From Apostichopus japonicus (Eukaryota; Echinodermata; Holothuroidea; Aspidochirotida; Stichopodidae): a stretch of DNA of 64,000 nucleotides. The position numbers and the translations under genes were made by a program. The notes under the pieces were generated by a model that saw only the letters and a program-made list of their open reading frames with translations, made no database searches and was not told where the DNA came from. Position 1 is the stretch's first letter, and every line of letters begins with the position of its first letter. Positions 51,222 through 63,062 of this stretch are shown piece by piece. The stretch covers positions 22,376,841-22,440,840 of the forward strand of contig NC_092575.1 of NCBI RefSeq assembly GCF_037975245.1. The letters are read 5' to 3'.

Positions 51222-54200
51222 TCAGTTCCGAATCGGTGGAGTTGTGGGTGAGTCGCGGGGTGATGGAGTTCGCAAACCCTAAATAAAGGAAGGAGAAAAA
51301 AGAATTGACAAAGAACGAAAAAAAAAGTATTGAAATGAATACATCGGATTGTTGGACCCAGATGTTATGGATCTCTCGTCATTTTAAAGCAACTCTGTGC
51401 AAATCTGTTTTTACTGTTTTCAGGTTTTAAATGTATGAATATGAGACTTGGAGATCCCATTTTGAAATGATACATAAAAACCATGAGTCTCACAAACAAC
51501 AAACTGTGAGAATCGGCAGTAATGGCCCTATTAGTTCAATACTAAGTAATGGTTTTCACCATTATGTTACATATATATATGTACACTAGCATATATGCTA
51601 GTTGACAGATGTCCTGTTTAAATTATAAATTACACTCACCTGGAATTTCTTTCTCAGAGCCCTGGTCATGACTGGGGTCAGACCAGTCCCTTCGTCTCTG
51701 AAAGCCCTGCGCATCGGTGTCCCCCCTGGACTCCGGGCGACATGGACCTTTCGGAGCTGAGTTCTGAATTGAAGAGCCTCTTGAGATATCCTGTTTGGAA
51801 AAACAAAAGGCAGTCTGAGATATCCTGTTTATACAGAAACCAGGGTGACAACCATGTCAGTGGTGAATTGTCAAGTAAACCAAATTAAAATCCAGCACAA
51901 AGAGTTTCTGAGAGCAAACACATTGTTACCACATACCTCTGTTTTTATGTGTGTACTGTAAACCACCATTCAGTACAGTTATTGTGGTTGTTTACATTTA
52001 GTGTTCAACCGCAAGCTGAAATAATTATTTTTTGACTTTACTTGAACACGATGAAAAGTACTGAAAATTTATGAACTAACTTGTGGCCAAAGAAAAATAA
52101 TCTTTAAATTGTAAATGAGTGGAAATAATCATTGCTCTTCAAGGAGGAACTGATTTTAACATCTTCCTCAACTCACCTATTTCTTAAAACCATCTTTGGG
52201 TTAAGATTCTCAGCATCAGAATTTGTAGTTCTCTTCAATCGAAACGTTTGTAAATCTGAAAGAGATACAAGTGGTCCTCCAATCGATGGCTTTGCCTTCT
52301 CTCTCTGGTAAGGGAGAAAAAACAAATGTTGATATTGTTTACATTTTTATTATTAAAATTCTATGGAAGACAAGTTCAGCATCCAGTGGTAGTTCTCTGT
52401 TATTTTTTCACTGGAAGGAGGAGGGCGGGGACAGGAGGATGAGATGGTGCTGAATGACATTACCTGCCCTAAAATGTAATTGTTATCTCCCACATCAAAT
52501 ATTGATTCCCATATCCTATCTCTTCAATTTCAAGCTGACTTTTTACCCTTGGAGGCAGCAAACATCTTCTTCTAAAAATTTCTCACAATCTCACATAAGC
52601 AGAGCATCATTTGCATATTGCCTCAAGTATGTGTCTTGACAGTTATGTAACTTTACTTTCAACCATACAATACAGGTAAGGTATTATTGTTTTATTATTG
52701 TTGTTATTATTGTTGCCCGTTCCCTCCCCAACAAAGATATAACTTTGTCACAAGAAAAATATTTGTGTTCCATGAAATAAATTTGTAGAAATATGGAACA
52801 AATTTGGTACTTCATTGACCTGTTTTAAAATTCTTTGAATATTCATTTCTAAGCAAAGAAGGGAAGTTTTTCATCCAAAAGTATAATCATATCATGGAAA
52901 TGAACAGGACTGGAATCTGCTTTTGCCTTAACACATCTGTGCAGACCTTAATATGGAATTATTTACCTGGCATTGTAATTGCAAATCGCTATCATTGGCA
53001 TTGCTATGCAAACTGTGCAAACTGCTATACAAGTGCAAAGATATGCAGTAGTTCTTTTGCATAGAGTAACCGAAGTATTTTATGTGATACAAAGTCTGGA
53101 GCCTTCAAAACTGCTGCACAAAATTTGAACACTAAATTATTCCCTGCTTAAAGGCGATCACTTTGAGTTAGCATTTTCTAACATTGCCTAGGTCTAGTGT
53201 GGAAAATAATGACTAAAGTTGTTCTTTGAAGACGATACACCCCAGGCTTTGCGAATACTGGTAAAATATACCTGCCAGAGGACTAAGACCCATAGGAATA
53301 GGAGGCGGAGGGGGGCTGCAGCCCCCCAACCAAATATTTTTTGTAAAAATTAGGGCGATATGCTGGGCACCTACCTAAAGAAATATAATTTGGAATGTGT
53401 TTTTCAATGGTTAAACTGATATTATTATTATCATTATTATTGTACCGACTTCCCCAACAACGATAACTTATATGGAAGGGTAATAACACAGCAAATGATT
53501 GTACGGTATTGGCATGCAATGTAATAACGGATGAATGCGAATATGATATGCACATTAAGAAGTCCAAATTTTGGTTATATTTTTTGGGCAAGTTGTTACA
53601 GCCCCCCCAAATCAAATTGATCTCCTACGCCTACGCTAAGACCAACCTTTTCTTGGGTTTCTGATGCCTTTCTGAGTTTGACATTCTGAATGTCTTGTAA
53701 GGTCACCCTCTGAGGAGCTGATGACTTTGACTGAAGTAAAAAAAGACAGAAAAAGTAGAAATAAACCAAAAAGTAAACAGGTATAATAATTCTTTGCCAC
53801 ATTTAATATGAGAATATTTGATAATAGAGCACTTTACATTAGGTTATTCACAGTTGCACTACTGATGACAACAACTTCTTGCACAACTTTGGATCTATTA
53901 TTGTTAAGAGTTCATCCAAGCTTTCACTTTGGAGTTTATATCATGTATCCAAGGTTTTCAGACTTAGACCAATGTTGACCTTGGACCTCCACATGAAGCA
54001 ACTAGGGATTTTGTACTAACTATACAGATCAACCGACCAAGTATGAAGTTTATCCAAGCATTGCTGCTGGAGCAACAGTTTCCTGTTAGCTTCAACTGAC
54101 CTTTCACCCCATATAAAATTAACTGGATGCACGTATTCAGTAAGGTCGAGTCATATATTAAGCATGGTGCTAATGCAGGCTTCATTTTATTGAGTGACGT

Positions 54201-55907
54201 TTACAAGGATTGAAGGATAAGAACTTAACCTCTGTTCACACCAGATGACCTTTAACCTGTGTCACAAAACTGATAGGCTTCATGTACTCACAAAGTTGTT
54301 CACACCACATTATGAAGTTAATGCAGGACCTTATGGGCATTGGTCCTTCATTTGTGAGAGCTCTTCTAATGTGGTCTTAGAACATTTTATTACCACTTAT
54401 TGATACTGACGTGAATAAGACAACAAGTGATTCAAAATTGTTTAAAAGGTTATCAAGACAAAAATGGAGCTACCATACCTTATCTTCATTGTCTCTTTTC
54501 TTTCGTACTATATTCAGTTTTCTTGGTCCCTTGGATAGTAGGGATGGAGGAAGGGGAGGTGGGGGAGGAGGAGGTGGGGGAGGAGGTGGTGGGGGTGGAG
54601 GGGCAACCTGTGGTCCATCTGGTACAGCAGTATTCCCTGTGACTGGTTCACAAGCCTGCAATTGGTTGGCAGAGTTTTGGCTAGTACTGTGAAAATTGCA
54701 CTGACAGCAATTTGACTTGTCTCTTGTTGGCAAGGCAACAGATCCCTGAGATGAAAAAAAAGAAGAGATAGGATTTGATAGATTGTAGTGTTGTAGTAGA
54801 GAATTGCAGCAAAAATGTAAACCAAATTTGCAGTTCCTAGTCTGCTTCTAAAGTTTATAATTCAAACATGTATATATTCATTTCATATACATCTTTTGAT
54901 AAATGATTAATGCACCTTGTTCTTTAAGTTTGGCCAATTTTGGGTTTTGTTGCATATTAAAACATTCATTTTGTTTTGTTAGGCTGATGGTGTATAATTA
55001 CTGTGTCAGGTTAAGTGTCTGACCAAAGAAAATTTCAGCCTCATAAACTGAACAATTGTTACGAAAATTACATTAAATTTGCAGAAAAACTCACATTTTG
55101 TCTTTTACTTTGCTCCGCCTCTGTCTTGAGACGCTCCACCTCTTGGATGAGTTTACTGAGTTGTTCTTGGGTAGCAGTGAGTTCCCGTTGGTAGACACGA
55201 GATGGGAACACCGTATCCTTGGCCATCTCTACACTCTATGAGGGAAACAAAATATTTGTGATAGGAAAGGGAATGCTGGACACAGAATAAAACAGATTTA
55301 AATTTAAGGACAGACGATATAACTTCCAACATGTTTTCTTCTGAAAAGATAAAGAAGATTATTTATTACCTTGCTAAATTTGTCCAAGCACCATCGGCAA
55401 GCACCAAACATCGATGTCGGTAGTTTTAATAAAGTGGATTCATCTCTTTTACCGAGCCACCAACTGACATCCACCGTAGGGAAAGAAAATGGATTCCGAC
55501 TATAAATACTAAGGTCCTCCACTCGCTCTACAGAACCTGACCTTCTTCTACACCTTCAGAGAAGAGAGAATTTTATTATTTGTTAAGATATAGATCAGTA
55601 TTTTTTTTAATTATTTTTTTTAAATTAAAAAATAAATAATAAAAAAATAAAAGATATAGATCAGTATATAATCACACAGAATGATATCATGAACTCCATT
55701 TCTTTTCTTTGTTTTAGTTCATAGCACATACCTTTCACTACTGCAATTATCCTCAGAGTATGAGAGCATCTGAATTGTTTGATTGTGGTCTCTCTGTCTT
55801 GATTTATGACGCCTTCTCTTAGCCCATCTTTCTAGCTGGACGTCTGCTTGTCGTCGCTTTCTACTGGACTGGCAAGATGATTTCTGCTTGTGATTAGGTT
55901 TTGCCAT
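51222..55907 (-). CDS. PRR11: Proline-rich protein 11
   Basis: Eight coding exons on the minus strand: 55732-55907, 55370-55553, 55095-55235, 54479-54745, 53647-53730, 52177-52304, 51640-51790 and 51222-51278. Total 1188 nt, 395 aa (human 360). It is recognised from ordered matches to human PRR11: a very basic N-terminus ([20 protein letters not shown]), [14 protein letters not shown], and a coiled-coil-like helix ([19 protein letters not shown]). Then come a C-C-x-C segment, a 16-proline run ending [21 protein letters not shown] and [14 protein letters not shown]. The C-terminal [14 protein letters not shown] plus [17 protein letters not shown] is almost as in human. Human PRR11 is a cell-cycle protein linked to S/G2-M progression and mitosis. 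An acceptor (ttcacag) lies 11 bp before the ATG, so a non-coding 5' exon must exist upstream, toward SKA2. All phases agree. Confidence 0.93.
53291..53635 (-). mobile_element. hAT-type MITE beside the PRR11 exon 5 splice donor
   Basis: Flanked on both sides by ctaagacc (53283-53290 and 53636-53643), an 8-bp target duplication. Ends are cataggaataggaggcgg and gatctcctacgcctacg. Its sequence matches the copy at 22606-23030 in reverse. One copy of the duplication overlaps donor positions +4 to +11 of PRR11 exon 5. Confidence 0.85.
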
Positions 55908-56392
55908 TTTTTTAAAAACTGTGAAAAATAAAGCAGACTTTACAATTAGTTTATAAATGCAAATTTGTAAGAAAAAGAGGGAGGGCAAATTATAGAAAAA
56001 AATTAACTTACTACTAAAATATGAGCATTAAAGTAGGTCCCCGATTACGGGCAGTGACATGGTTGGGTTTTGCAGTAGTACTGTAGAGAGATTTGACAGG
56101 TCTACATGATATGGTATAACTATATTAAGGGTGTAAATTCTAACTTTGGGTTTACTAGGGCTTCGGGCAAGGCTTGGTTCAGCAGTAAGAGTGTCCTCAC
56201 AATCCTTACGTTCCAAAAATTCTGCCAGGAGCCAGATTCTCTATTCAAAAATCGCTGCCATGCAGTGGAGATGTGCGGAGTCTTCTGTGGATTTGGTACT
56301 TCTGGTTTTTGAAATTGGGAAATGGGGTTTTTCTGTTCTTTAGTAGTTTATGAAACAACTTTGTTTGTCATGGCTGCACTGCAGCGATGTCG

Positions 56393-56620
56393 AATGGGGT
56401 GCCTTTGCCTACCTCAGATTTGAGAAAGTGGTCAGATATGCTGGGGTATACACTCTCATCCGTCAGATGGAGAGGTTAAATGGCGGTCCCGGGAGCAGGA
56501 ATGGGAGCGAATTCACACCCCTGCCTCGTTATCCTTTGAACACTTATCGAAAAGAGAAGGCTTGAAATTAGCCAGTGTTCATCCACGATCTAACAGGGAT
56601 AGGCTAGGGTCTCAAAATAA
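56393..56620. repeat. Interspersed repeat in the PRR11-SKA2 gap
   Basis: Shares ggtgcctttgcctacctcag with 885-940, and cgaaaagagaaggcttgaaa plus gttcatccacgatc with 15395-15490. It links the two fragments into one family of at least 230 bp. Confidence 0.6.
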
Positions 56621-57118
56621 GCTATAGCCTAGTAATGCTTCCTGATCCTGGGTCTAAAATAAACTAACTAAACTACTAGACCTTCATGTACACCTATAGT
56701 GCAACATGAAGTGGCTATTGGCATGTACAAATCTGCAAATCTTTGTAAAATACAATCATCTTTATACATTTCTTACATACCAACTTCCCTCGGCTATAGT
56801 ATCTAGGCTAACGTCTAGGCTAAAGTTGTTTTATCAGTCACACTCTGAAAGTCTCATTCTCACTTGGTCAGTACACACAGTACACACTCAAACCCGAGCT
56901 AGCATAGGCACCTTATAAAATATCCTTTTCAGATGTACAACCTGATGAATTGGATCAACACTTTTTCCTCGATATAATGATGTCCGAAATTTGTGGCTTT
57001 TCGCTTATATTAGTCTCTGAAAAACAGCAAGTGTTCTACGATGTCAGCTGTGCAATTGACATCCATTATGTTTGAGTCTCTATTCTCAGTTTCAAGATGT
57101 GGTACATCATTTTCTGAG

Positions 57119-57123
57119 CCAAT
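57119..57123 (+). promoter_or_regulatory. CCAAT box (NF-Y type)
   Basis: gagCCAATcgg matches the preferred NF-Y context. It lies about 510 bp upstream of the SKA2 start codon. The human PRR11-SKA2 promoter is reported to be NF-Y dependent; use here is inferred. Confidence 0.5.
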
Positions 57124-57145
57124 CGGTGAGCTTCACAGAGATGAC

Positions 57146-57177
57146 GTACTCAACTAAAAACCGAGGAAGTTGAGTAC
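57146..57177. promoter_or_regulatory. Inverted repeat between the CCAAT and ETS sites
   Basis: gtactcaact at 57146-57155 and agttgagtac at 57168-57177 are perfect inverted copies with a 12-nt spacer. The left arm overlaps tgacgt (57142-57147), a CRE/AP-1-like half. Confidence 0.5.
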
Positions 57178-57189
57178 TGTGACCGTGAC

Positions 57190-57197
57190 CCGGAAGT
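57190..57197 (+). promoter_or_regulatory. ETS-like site ccggaagt
   Basis: A perfect CCGGAAGT word, common near the start sites of housekeeping genes. It lies about 70 bp after the CCAAT box. Confidence 0.45.
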
Positions 57198-57635
57198 TGT
57201 TTGTTATACACCGGACCGCTGTGTTTTGACTTTAGTTGAGGACACACTGTAGTACCGTAATTTCTTTTTAGTTTTTGAGACAATTCAGCATTGACCGTTT
57301 TATTTAAAAGATCACGATTTCTACAAGAATATAGTCAACATTCTGGTAGTCTTTCGGAAACAGCATATCGTTATTTTTGTAGGTGGAGCGTAAATATGAC
57401 TGATTTTATATAGGCCTAAGCCTACTGTAGTGTAACATTATACAAAGATTAGGTTCGGCCTAACAATAATTCATTCAGTTTCCCACACTACACAACGAAT
57501 AAATGAGACAATCTCTACATACTGTAGCATTATTGAATGAGCATTGAGCTATAAACTAAACATCTGTGTTTAAATGAGATCTGTATCTTCTCCCCGTAGC
57601 TACTGTACTTTAAATTAAACGTTCTTGACATCAGC

Positions 57636-60600
57636 ATGGCAGAACATGAACTTGAATCATCAGTGGAGAAGATGGAAGCCATGGTATGTGATTAAAATTT
57701 TCTCTGCATTTGAAATTCACAAATGATGGCAGCATGTAGGCTACCATAAGCAGTGAGCTCCCTGCTATAATGTTGAAACACAACCTATAGCTATACAATT
57801 TTAAACATAACATTTTGCCAAAGTGTGTAATATTATACTTAAGGACTAAAGGAGTGTTGCCGGTGCCTTTCAAAGGACAAACTAAAACGAATGACCATTG
57901 ACTTTGTACAGGGTTAATATTCATTCGCGAATGACAACGGTGGTGAGGAGAGATAGAAAGATTAACGGAGTGGAGTAAATGCGGTTATTGGTTTTCTGCG
58001 CAAAAATGATTTGAGGAAAATCGCATGTTACGTGGTTGCAGGTTTTTGGTGTAATTTACGGATAGAAACCACAGGGAAAGTTTTTGTGTGAGAATGCGCT
58101 TGAGTGCTGTGCTTTGACATTTACCTCTGTAGATTTATATAGAAAGATAACTGAAGTAATTGTTAGGTGCAGGCTAATTGGTATGTTTGAAACTGATATA
58201 TCCACGATTAATTTGGGTGGAAAATGCTATGATATCGTACTATTAATACTATTATTACTGGGCAGTGCCATTTCCGGCGATCTAGGAGGTACTTTTAGCC
58301 AACAATTCTTTGCTACGCATCAACCTGTGGTGGCGCATATAGCGATAAAATAGTGTCACAGATTTGTGGGCCCGGACCGGTCACCACACTTTTGCCACGG
58401 CAATTTCAAACACACAATCTGCCCCGTATTTATAATATTTATTACGTTAAGATGTTATATGCCCCCCCATTATAAAGGGCTGACTACGTAACTGCAAAAA
58501 TGATGTTAAATTAACTTTTTAAAATGAGACTTACAATTTTGCTTACTACAGTATAAGGTGCGTTTGTATCTTGTCCGTACTTTACTAGATCTGTAAGCCA
58601 CGCACTTCGCATCCACTCTGTTTGTGTGGCTTTAATATACCCACTAAGTCTGAACTGTGATATCCGGTAGAAGCAAATGTCTGTGCTGTCATTCACTGTC
58701 ATTCGTTTTAGTCAACGCAATTTTTTAGTGTGTACAACATATTGTCATTCGTTATGTGTAACGCAATTGTCATTCGTTTTAGTAACACCCCCTTTCAACC
58801 ATAAGTTTGAGTCAATTCAAGATTAATGTATGTCGTCCAGTAACAGAGTTGTGGACAATTTATAATCATTGACGTTAAATATGAATCTAAGAGACAGACT
58901 TCAGTAAGCTTGCGGCTTTGATAAGCCAATGATGGCTTCTTTGCGAGTTCCTGCTTGCAGAAGGATCTAAAATACATACATACATACTTCAAAGAGAGGA
59001 AACTATTACAAAAATCCTGCATAGGTGAATATTTAGAAAGTGATAAATTTTAAGTAATATTTTTCTTGTCAGGAAAAATGTTCATTTTGTCTGTTGATGG
59101 TAATTGTCACTTGCAGTCATTAAGACATGTGCTTTTTGTCTCTGTGTGAGCCACTAATTGTGCATTAACATTTTCTCCATATAGAAGGAGCTTCTCTTGA
59201 AATATGCGTATATATATGGTTGTTGTATGTTTCTTTATTGAATGACTTCATGTGAAAGACTCAAATTTCCTTCTCACCATTTTACAGTTCAGCAAGGCAG
59301 ACAGCAACATAGAATACTTGTCTCGGAAGTTGAATGATGATTTCTGTCAAGGCATGGGTGAAGACTCAAGTGAGGTTAGTGAACCATACCCACAAATTCA
59401 TTTTCAGATGTAAATTAAGCCTTTCTTCAAATTTCTCTGCAAGAAAGTTAATTTGTGATTTTTGTTTTGTAATGTAACAACCAACCACAGAATCTTCCAA
59501 TACTAAAACATGGAAAGCAACATTAAAGCAAAACAGTACTTCCACATATTTGGTAGAAAGATAAAGAAAGGTGTCAGCTATGGATAGTGAAAACATATCC
59601 CTATTTCTGCCACTCTCAGGACATTTGCCAGACTGAAATAGTAGTTTTCTACTTTTGGACCCTTCTCAAAGCCTTTAAAAAGATAGTTTGTAGGGTTAAA
59701 ACTGTAAGTAATTTGCTTTTTGTCTGCAACTTTAACAAGTTAAACCTCTCAAGAAAGTGTAGCTTAATAGGTTTAGGCTAGATAGACTTATCTCCAAAAT
59801 TCACACCATAGCTCCAAGCATACATAATGATGACAGTATCAACAGAAACATGTTCTGTGTTCTGTGCCAATGGCAGAAATTTGACAAATCACTTGAAAAA
59901 CTTAAGAAAAGTAAGTTAATTCGAGGCAGTACAGCATGGTGTCTTACTGTAACTGTCTGTTAGACCGTTACAAAAGCTTTAAATTGTAGATTAATTTTAT
60001 TTCACTTTTCTGTCATTCAAAAAGGACCCCTGAAGTGATTATGTATTAAAAAAATGGTGTCTGGTTGAGAATTAGATGGCGAACCCTGATTGTTGCTTTA
60101 AAGATTAAAATCATAAACCATATTTTTTTATATTTACTCAGCTCTCGCCATTAGAGATGAAGAGAAGGTTGCAACAGGTTAAGAAAGAATTTAACAGTCT
60201 CCAGGACGATGCTGAGAGCATCAAGAAGGCCCAGGAGGAGATGATGTCGCAGTTTAAGAATCAGATCGTAGCAGCCAGTCAAGCTATCCAAAGACTCCAG
60301 ATTACCACAGGTCTTGATGTGAGTCGTACATGAATGTAATCTTTATATGCGTTACCTTGACATGCCTTGTGTCATAGTGTGACAGTATGCATGACCATGT
60401 GTTACCATGACATGCTTTGTGTTACAAATGCTGTTGTTTTTTTGAGAATACTGCATAGTTATGCCACCCTTTTATACTTCCAGTAGGTTCACACTAGTTT
60501 TCCAGTCTTGTACATTAACACATAGTTAATTACAAATGATTGGTAACAATTGTATACCAAAGTCAAGAGTCAAAATCTTTAAATCAGTGTTGTAGTGAGT

Positions 60601-63011
60601 CATGAGTCACATGACTAGGCTTAAACAATGAACTGAATCGAACAAGTTTGTCAGGTTCTTCCCCCGCAGAGATGATGATGCAGTGACTTGAATCGCAAAA
60701 TATTACCGTTAATGACTCGACTTGAAATTGGTATATTAAACCTTGTCACATTTCAGCTTTCAGTATTGGCTCCAATTGGAGTACGAAAATATTTGAAAAA
60801 TGCAGAAGAGGGTTATTGAAGTTCTTTAGATAAAAATCTTCATTTGTGCTAGTTGAAAACAAGCACTGAAAATGTACAGTGATAAGGAGAGATTTATTTG
60901 TATAACCAAATTAAGTGTGAAGAAATCAGAAATACAATCCCCCAAAAAAGCCAGTCTATCCCTAACTCACAATGTAACTGTGTTGGAAAACCTTGTTCAA
61001 TTTCCTGCGAACACACTTCCGATTTCCCGCCGGTGTTCGCGCAGCGAACATGCCGAGCACGCGTAGCATGCAAGCATAAAGGCGTGGGGTCCAGGGGCCC
61101 GTCTTAGGGCCCTGGTGGGATCAAGGGATGGAACCCCTTGTGGGGGTCCAGGGGGCAAAGACCCCGGAAAATTTTGGTATTTTTGCGTGTCTGGCGATAA
61201 AAAAAATCGCAGTTGAGGATGCAAAATACTGACAACTTTTTGAATTTAAATTGTCACGAAGCTGATGAAAATTTTAAAATGACAAGTTAGAGTAGCTATA
61301 TCATGTTATAAAATGAAAAGAGATTTAATCTGTCTTACAATCTTTAAAAAGTTTAACTTACAGAACTCCCGATATTATGAAACAAACAACGTTTGGCAAA
61401 GCCCCGTTTATAGACTGCCTAACAATGTATAGCGCACACTTTACGTACATCAGTTTACAACTGCAATACGGCCTAACCCTACTTAAATACTACGTTAGGC
61501 TACTATACATGTACTGCGAATTTTCCCAGGTGCCTTTCCAAACAACTGCGCGCTCATCCCCTGTCTAACACCTGTTTGTTAACATTTTTGGCAAGTTTCC
61601 AAGAAACGTTTCATGGAGTATTCCCCATGATACACGAGGCACAATCCATACCATACACGCAGCACATCGAGGCCCCACTAGCTATGGCCATCTTTATGAA
61701 AGTAAACCTTGTAATAAAATATGTTTTAGGCCACTTGGCATGAATAACTAAATGCTTAATATTATTTCCATGTTCTTGTAGAAAACATCAAGTTCGCAAA
61801 ATACGATTAGTTGTGTTTTTGTAGTTACGTGAGATCCGTAACCGACGAGGTGGTTAGGCTACTTGGTACTATGGTAGGATATTATTTTTTCTGTATTTTT
61901 GGAAATTCTAGAAAATACTTTCTTTTCCCCCCGCTGAACACCAGATGTGGTCTTACGGTTTATTCATAAATGGGTGTACTAGAGCCTTGTTTCCATGATA
62001 TTAGTTGCATTTAGCACGATATGCCAGTTTCGCGTGAATTTTTCGAAAGTGTTTTGCTGGATCTTTCATAAAATTTGAAATGTGTACCAACTTACTTTTC
62101 GTACACAATTGGTAATTTCTCTACTGATTTTCAGAGTTTTTTTTACAGTCAAGTTAATACGTTGTGCATTGAGTATAAACTTATCGCGAATGCAAGAAAA
62201 CGATGCGGGGATTTCCAGCAGACAAATGTTTTCTTTGCGGGATTACTGAGTCAATTGAAGGGAATCCCGCACATTAAAGGGAACACCAAATTGAAGTCAA
62301 ATTCATACGAAAGAAAACGTTTACTAACTAACATATAATATAAGTATAAAAAAAATGTGGAATGGCAATATTGTTCAAAACATTTCCCGCGAGGCTGATT
62401 TATTACAGCAACCTTCCCGCGCTGGGCCGTGTGTGTCCGTGTGACATTGCCCTTGTGAGTGGGTTGGGGACACATCATTACCCGTTATAGGCTATTGAGA
62501 CTAAAATTGCGAGCACGGTCTCTGGACATTTTTCTTTTGTTTCTGAAACTTTTCTTCTGAAATTTTCCTTATTGTTTTTACAGATGTACTTTTTTGCTCC
62601 TTCGTGTTTTTTTTTAAGTTTCGTCCCGCTTTTTTTTTTTCTTTTTTTTTTTCCCCGATTTTTTTTTTTTTTCTCCAGCCAGTCTGGATTTCCCGCGAGC
62701 ATCGCGGATTTCCCGCGAACCTGGTTCGGAAGGTTCGCAAGGTTTTCCAGCCCTGCAATGTAACTCTAAGCATCATCAAGGTTTGATGAAAAATTGAAAA
62801 TGACCTTTATAATTTTGTTTTCTGTTTATCATTTTAAAACTGTTTTGATGATGATTCACAGTGTGAGGACAGTAAGGATCAGCAAGCAGCCATTGAATCA
62901 TTGCTAGGAGTAAAACTCCCATCGACTCCTGCCATCTCATCTCCGTCTCCACAAACTGAAGGGAGCCCTTCAGAACATCAGAGTCCTGAACAGGTTAGAG
63001 GAAAAACTTAA
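57636..63011 (+). CDS. SKA2: Spindle and kinetochore-associated protein 2
   Basis: Exons 57636-57683, 59288-59374, 60142-60318 and 62862-63011 (TAA at 63009) give about 153 aa; human SKA2 has 121. The alignment is clear along its length: ESSVEKMEAMFSKADSNIEY against the human VDKLELMFQKAESDLDY region, then LSRKLNDDF. Exon 3 gives a long coiled coil (LSPLEMKRRLQQVKKEFNSL, then AASQAIQRLQITTGLD). Family role: SKA2 pairs with SKA1 and SKA3 in a coiled-coil complex that holds kinetochores on microtubules. The C-terminal tail in exon 4 is Ser/Pro-rich (SSPSPQTEGSPSEHQSP) and longer than in human. cag|gttaga at 62993 could be a weak donor to a further exon; otherwise the frame stops five codons later. 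Confidence 0.92.
57851..58790. mobile_element. Inverted-repeat DNA element in SKA2 intron 1
   Basis: actaaaacgaatgaccattg at 57881-57900 has an inverted copy at 58764-58783 with one mismatch. More copies of gtcattcgtt lie near 58690-58760. Inside is a reversed hAT-like fragment (about 58255-58494). No target duplication was established and no transposase was seen. Confidence 0.55.
58255..58350 (-). mobile_element. hAT-like repeat fragment, reverse orientation
   Basis: Contains cagtgccatttccggcgatc followed by gctacgcatcaacctgtggt, the reverse of the signature in the elements at 4608 and 34495. It lies within the element at 57851-58790. Confidence 0.5.
58790..58985 (+). mobile_element. SINE family 1, head truncated
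   Basis: Body from aagattaatgtatgtcgtcc through gctttgataagccaatgatg to gttcctgcttgcagaaggat, with an (ATAC)n tail. It lies in SKA2 intron 1. Confidence 0.8.
60978..62755. mobile_element. hAT-like element, 1.8 kb, with 8-bp target duplication, SKA2 intron 3
   Basis: Ends are ctgtgttggaaaaccttg and, read inward from the right, cagggctggaaaaccttg. caatgtaa flanks it directly on both sides (60970-60977 and 62756-62763). The subterminal regions are GC-rich with tttcccgc motifs. Lys-rich/poly-T frames near 62480-62780 are composition artefacts. No transposase was recognised, so it is probably non-autonomous. Confidence 0.8.
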
Positions 63012-63062
63012 GTTAACTCAAAACTTAAATGGACTTAAGTACCTTAAGTGGACTTAAGTACA

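Larger units (their letters stand above)
55918..57635. promoter_or_regulatory. Bidirectional promoter region PRR11-SKA2
   Basis: The coding starts of PRR11 (minus, 55907) and SKA2 (plus, 57636) diverge across 1.7 kb. The PRR11 side must contain a non-coding exon and a 5' UTR intron, which probably includes the repeat at 56393-56620. The densest motif cluster is at 57110-57200: CCAAT with NF-Y-like flanks, a TGACGT word, an inverted repeat and an ETS-like site. This is my best guess for the core promoter. Confidence 0.6.

Noticed and set aside
54411-54692. Plus-strand glycine-rich open frame
   Set aside because: It is the antisense of the proline-run exon of PRR11. The minus-strand reading has splice sites, correct phase and homology.
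62478-62779. Lys-rich minus-strand frames
   Set aside because: They come from long poly-T runs inside a hAT-like element.
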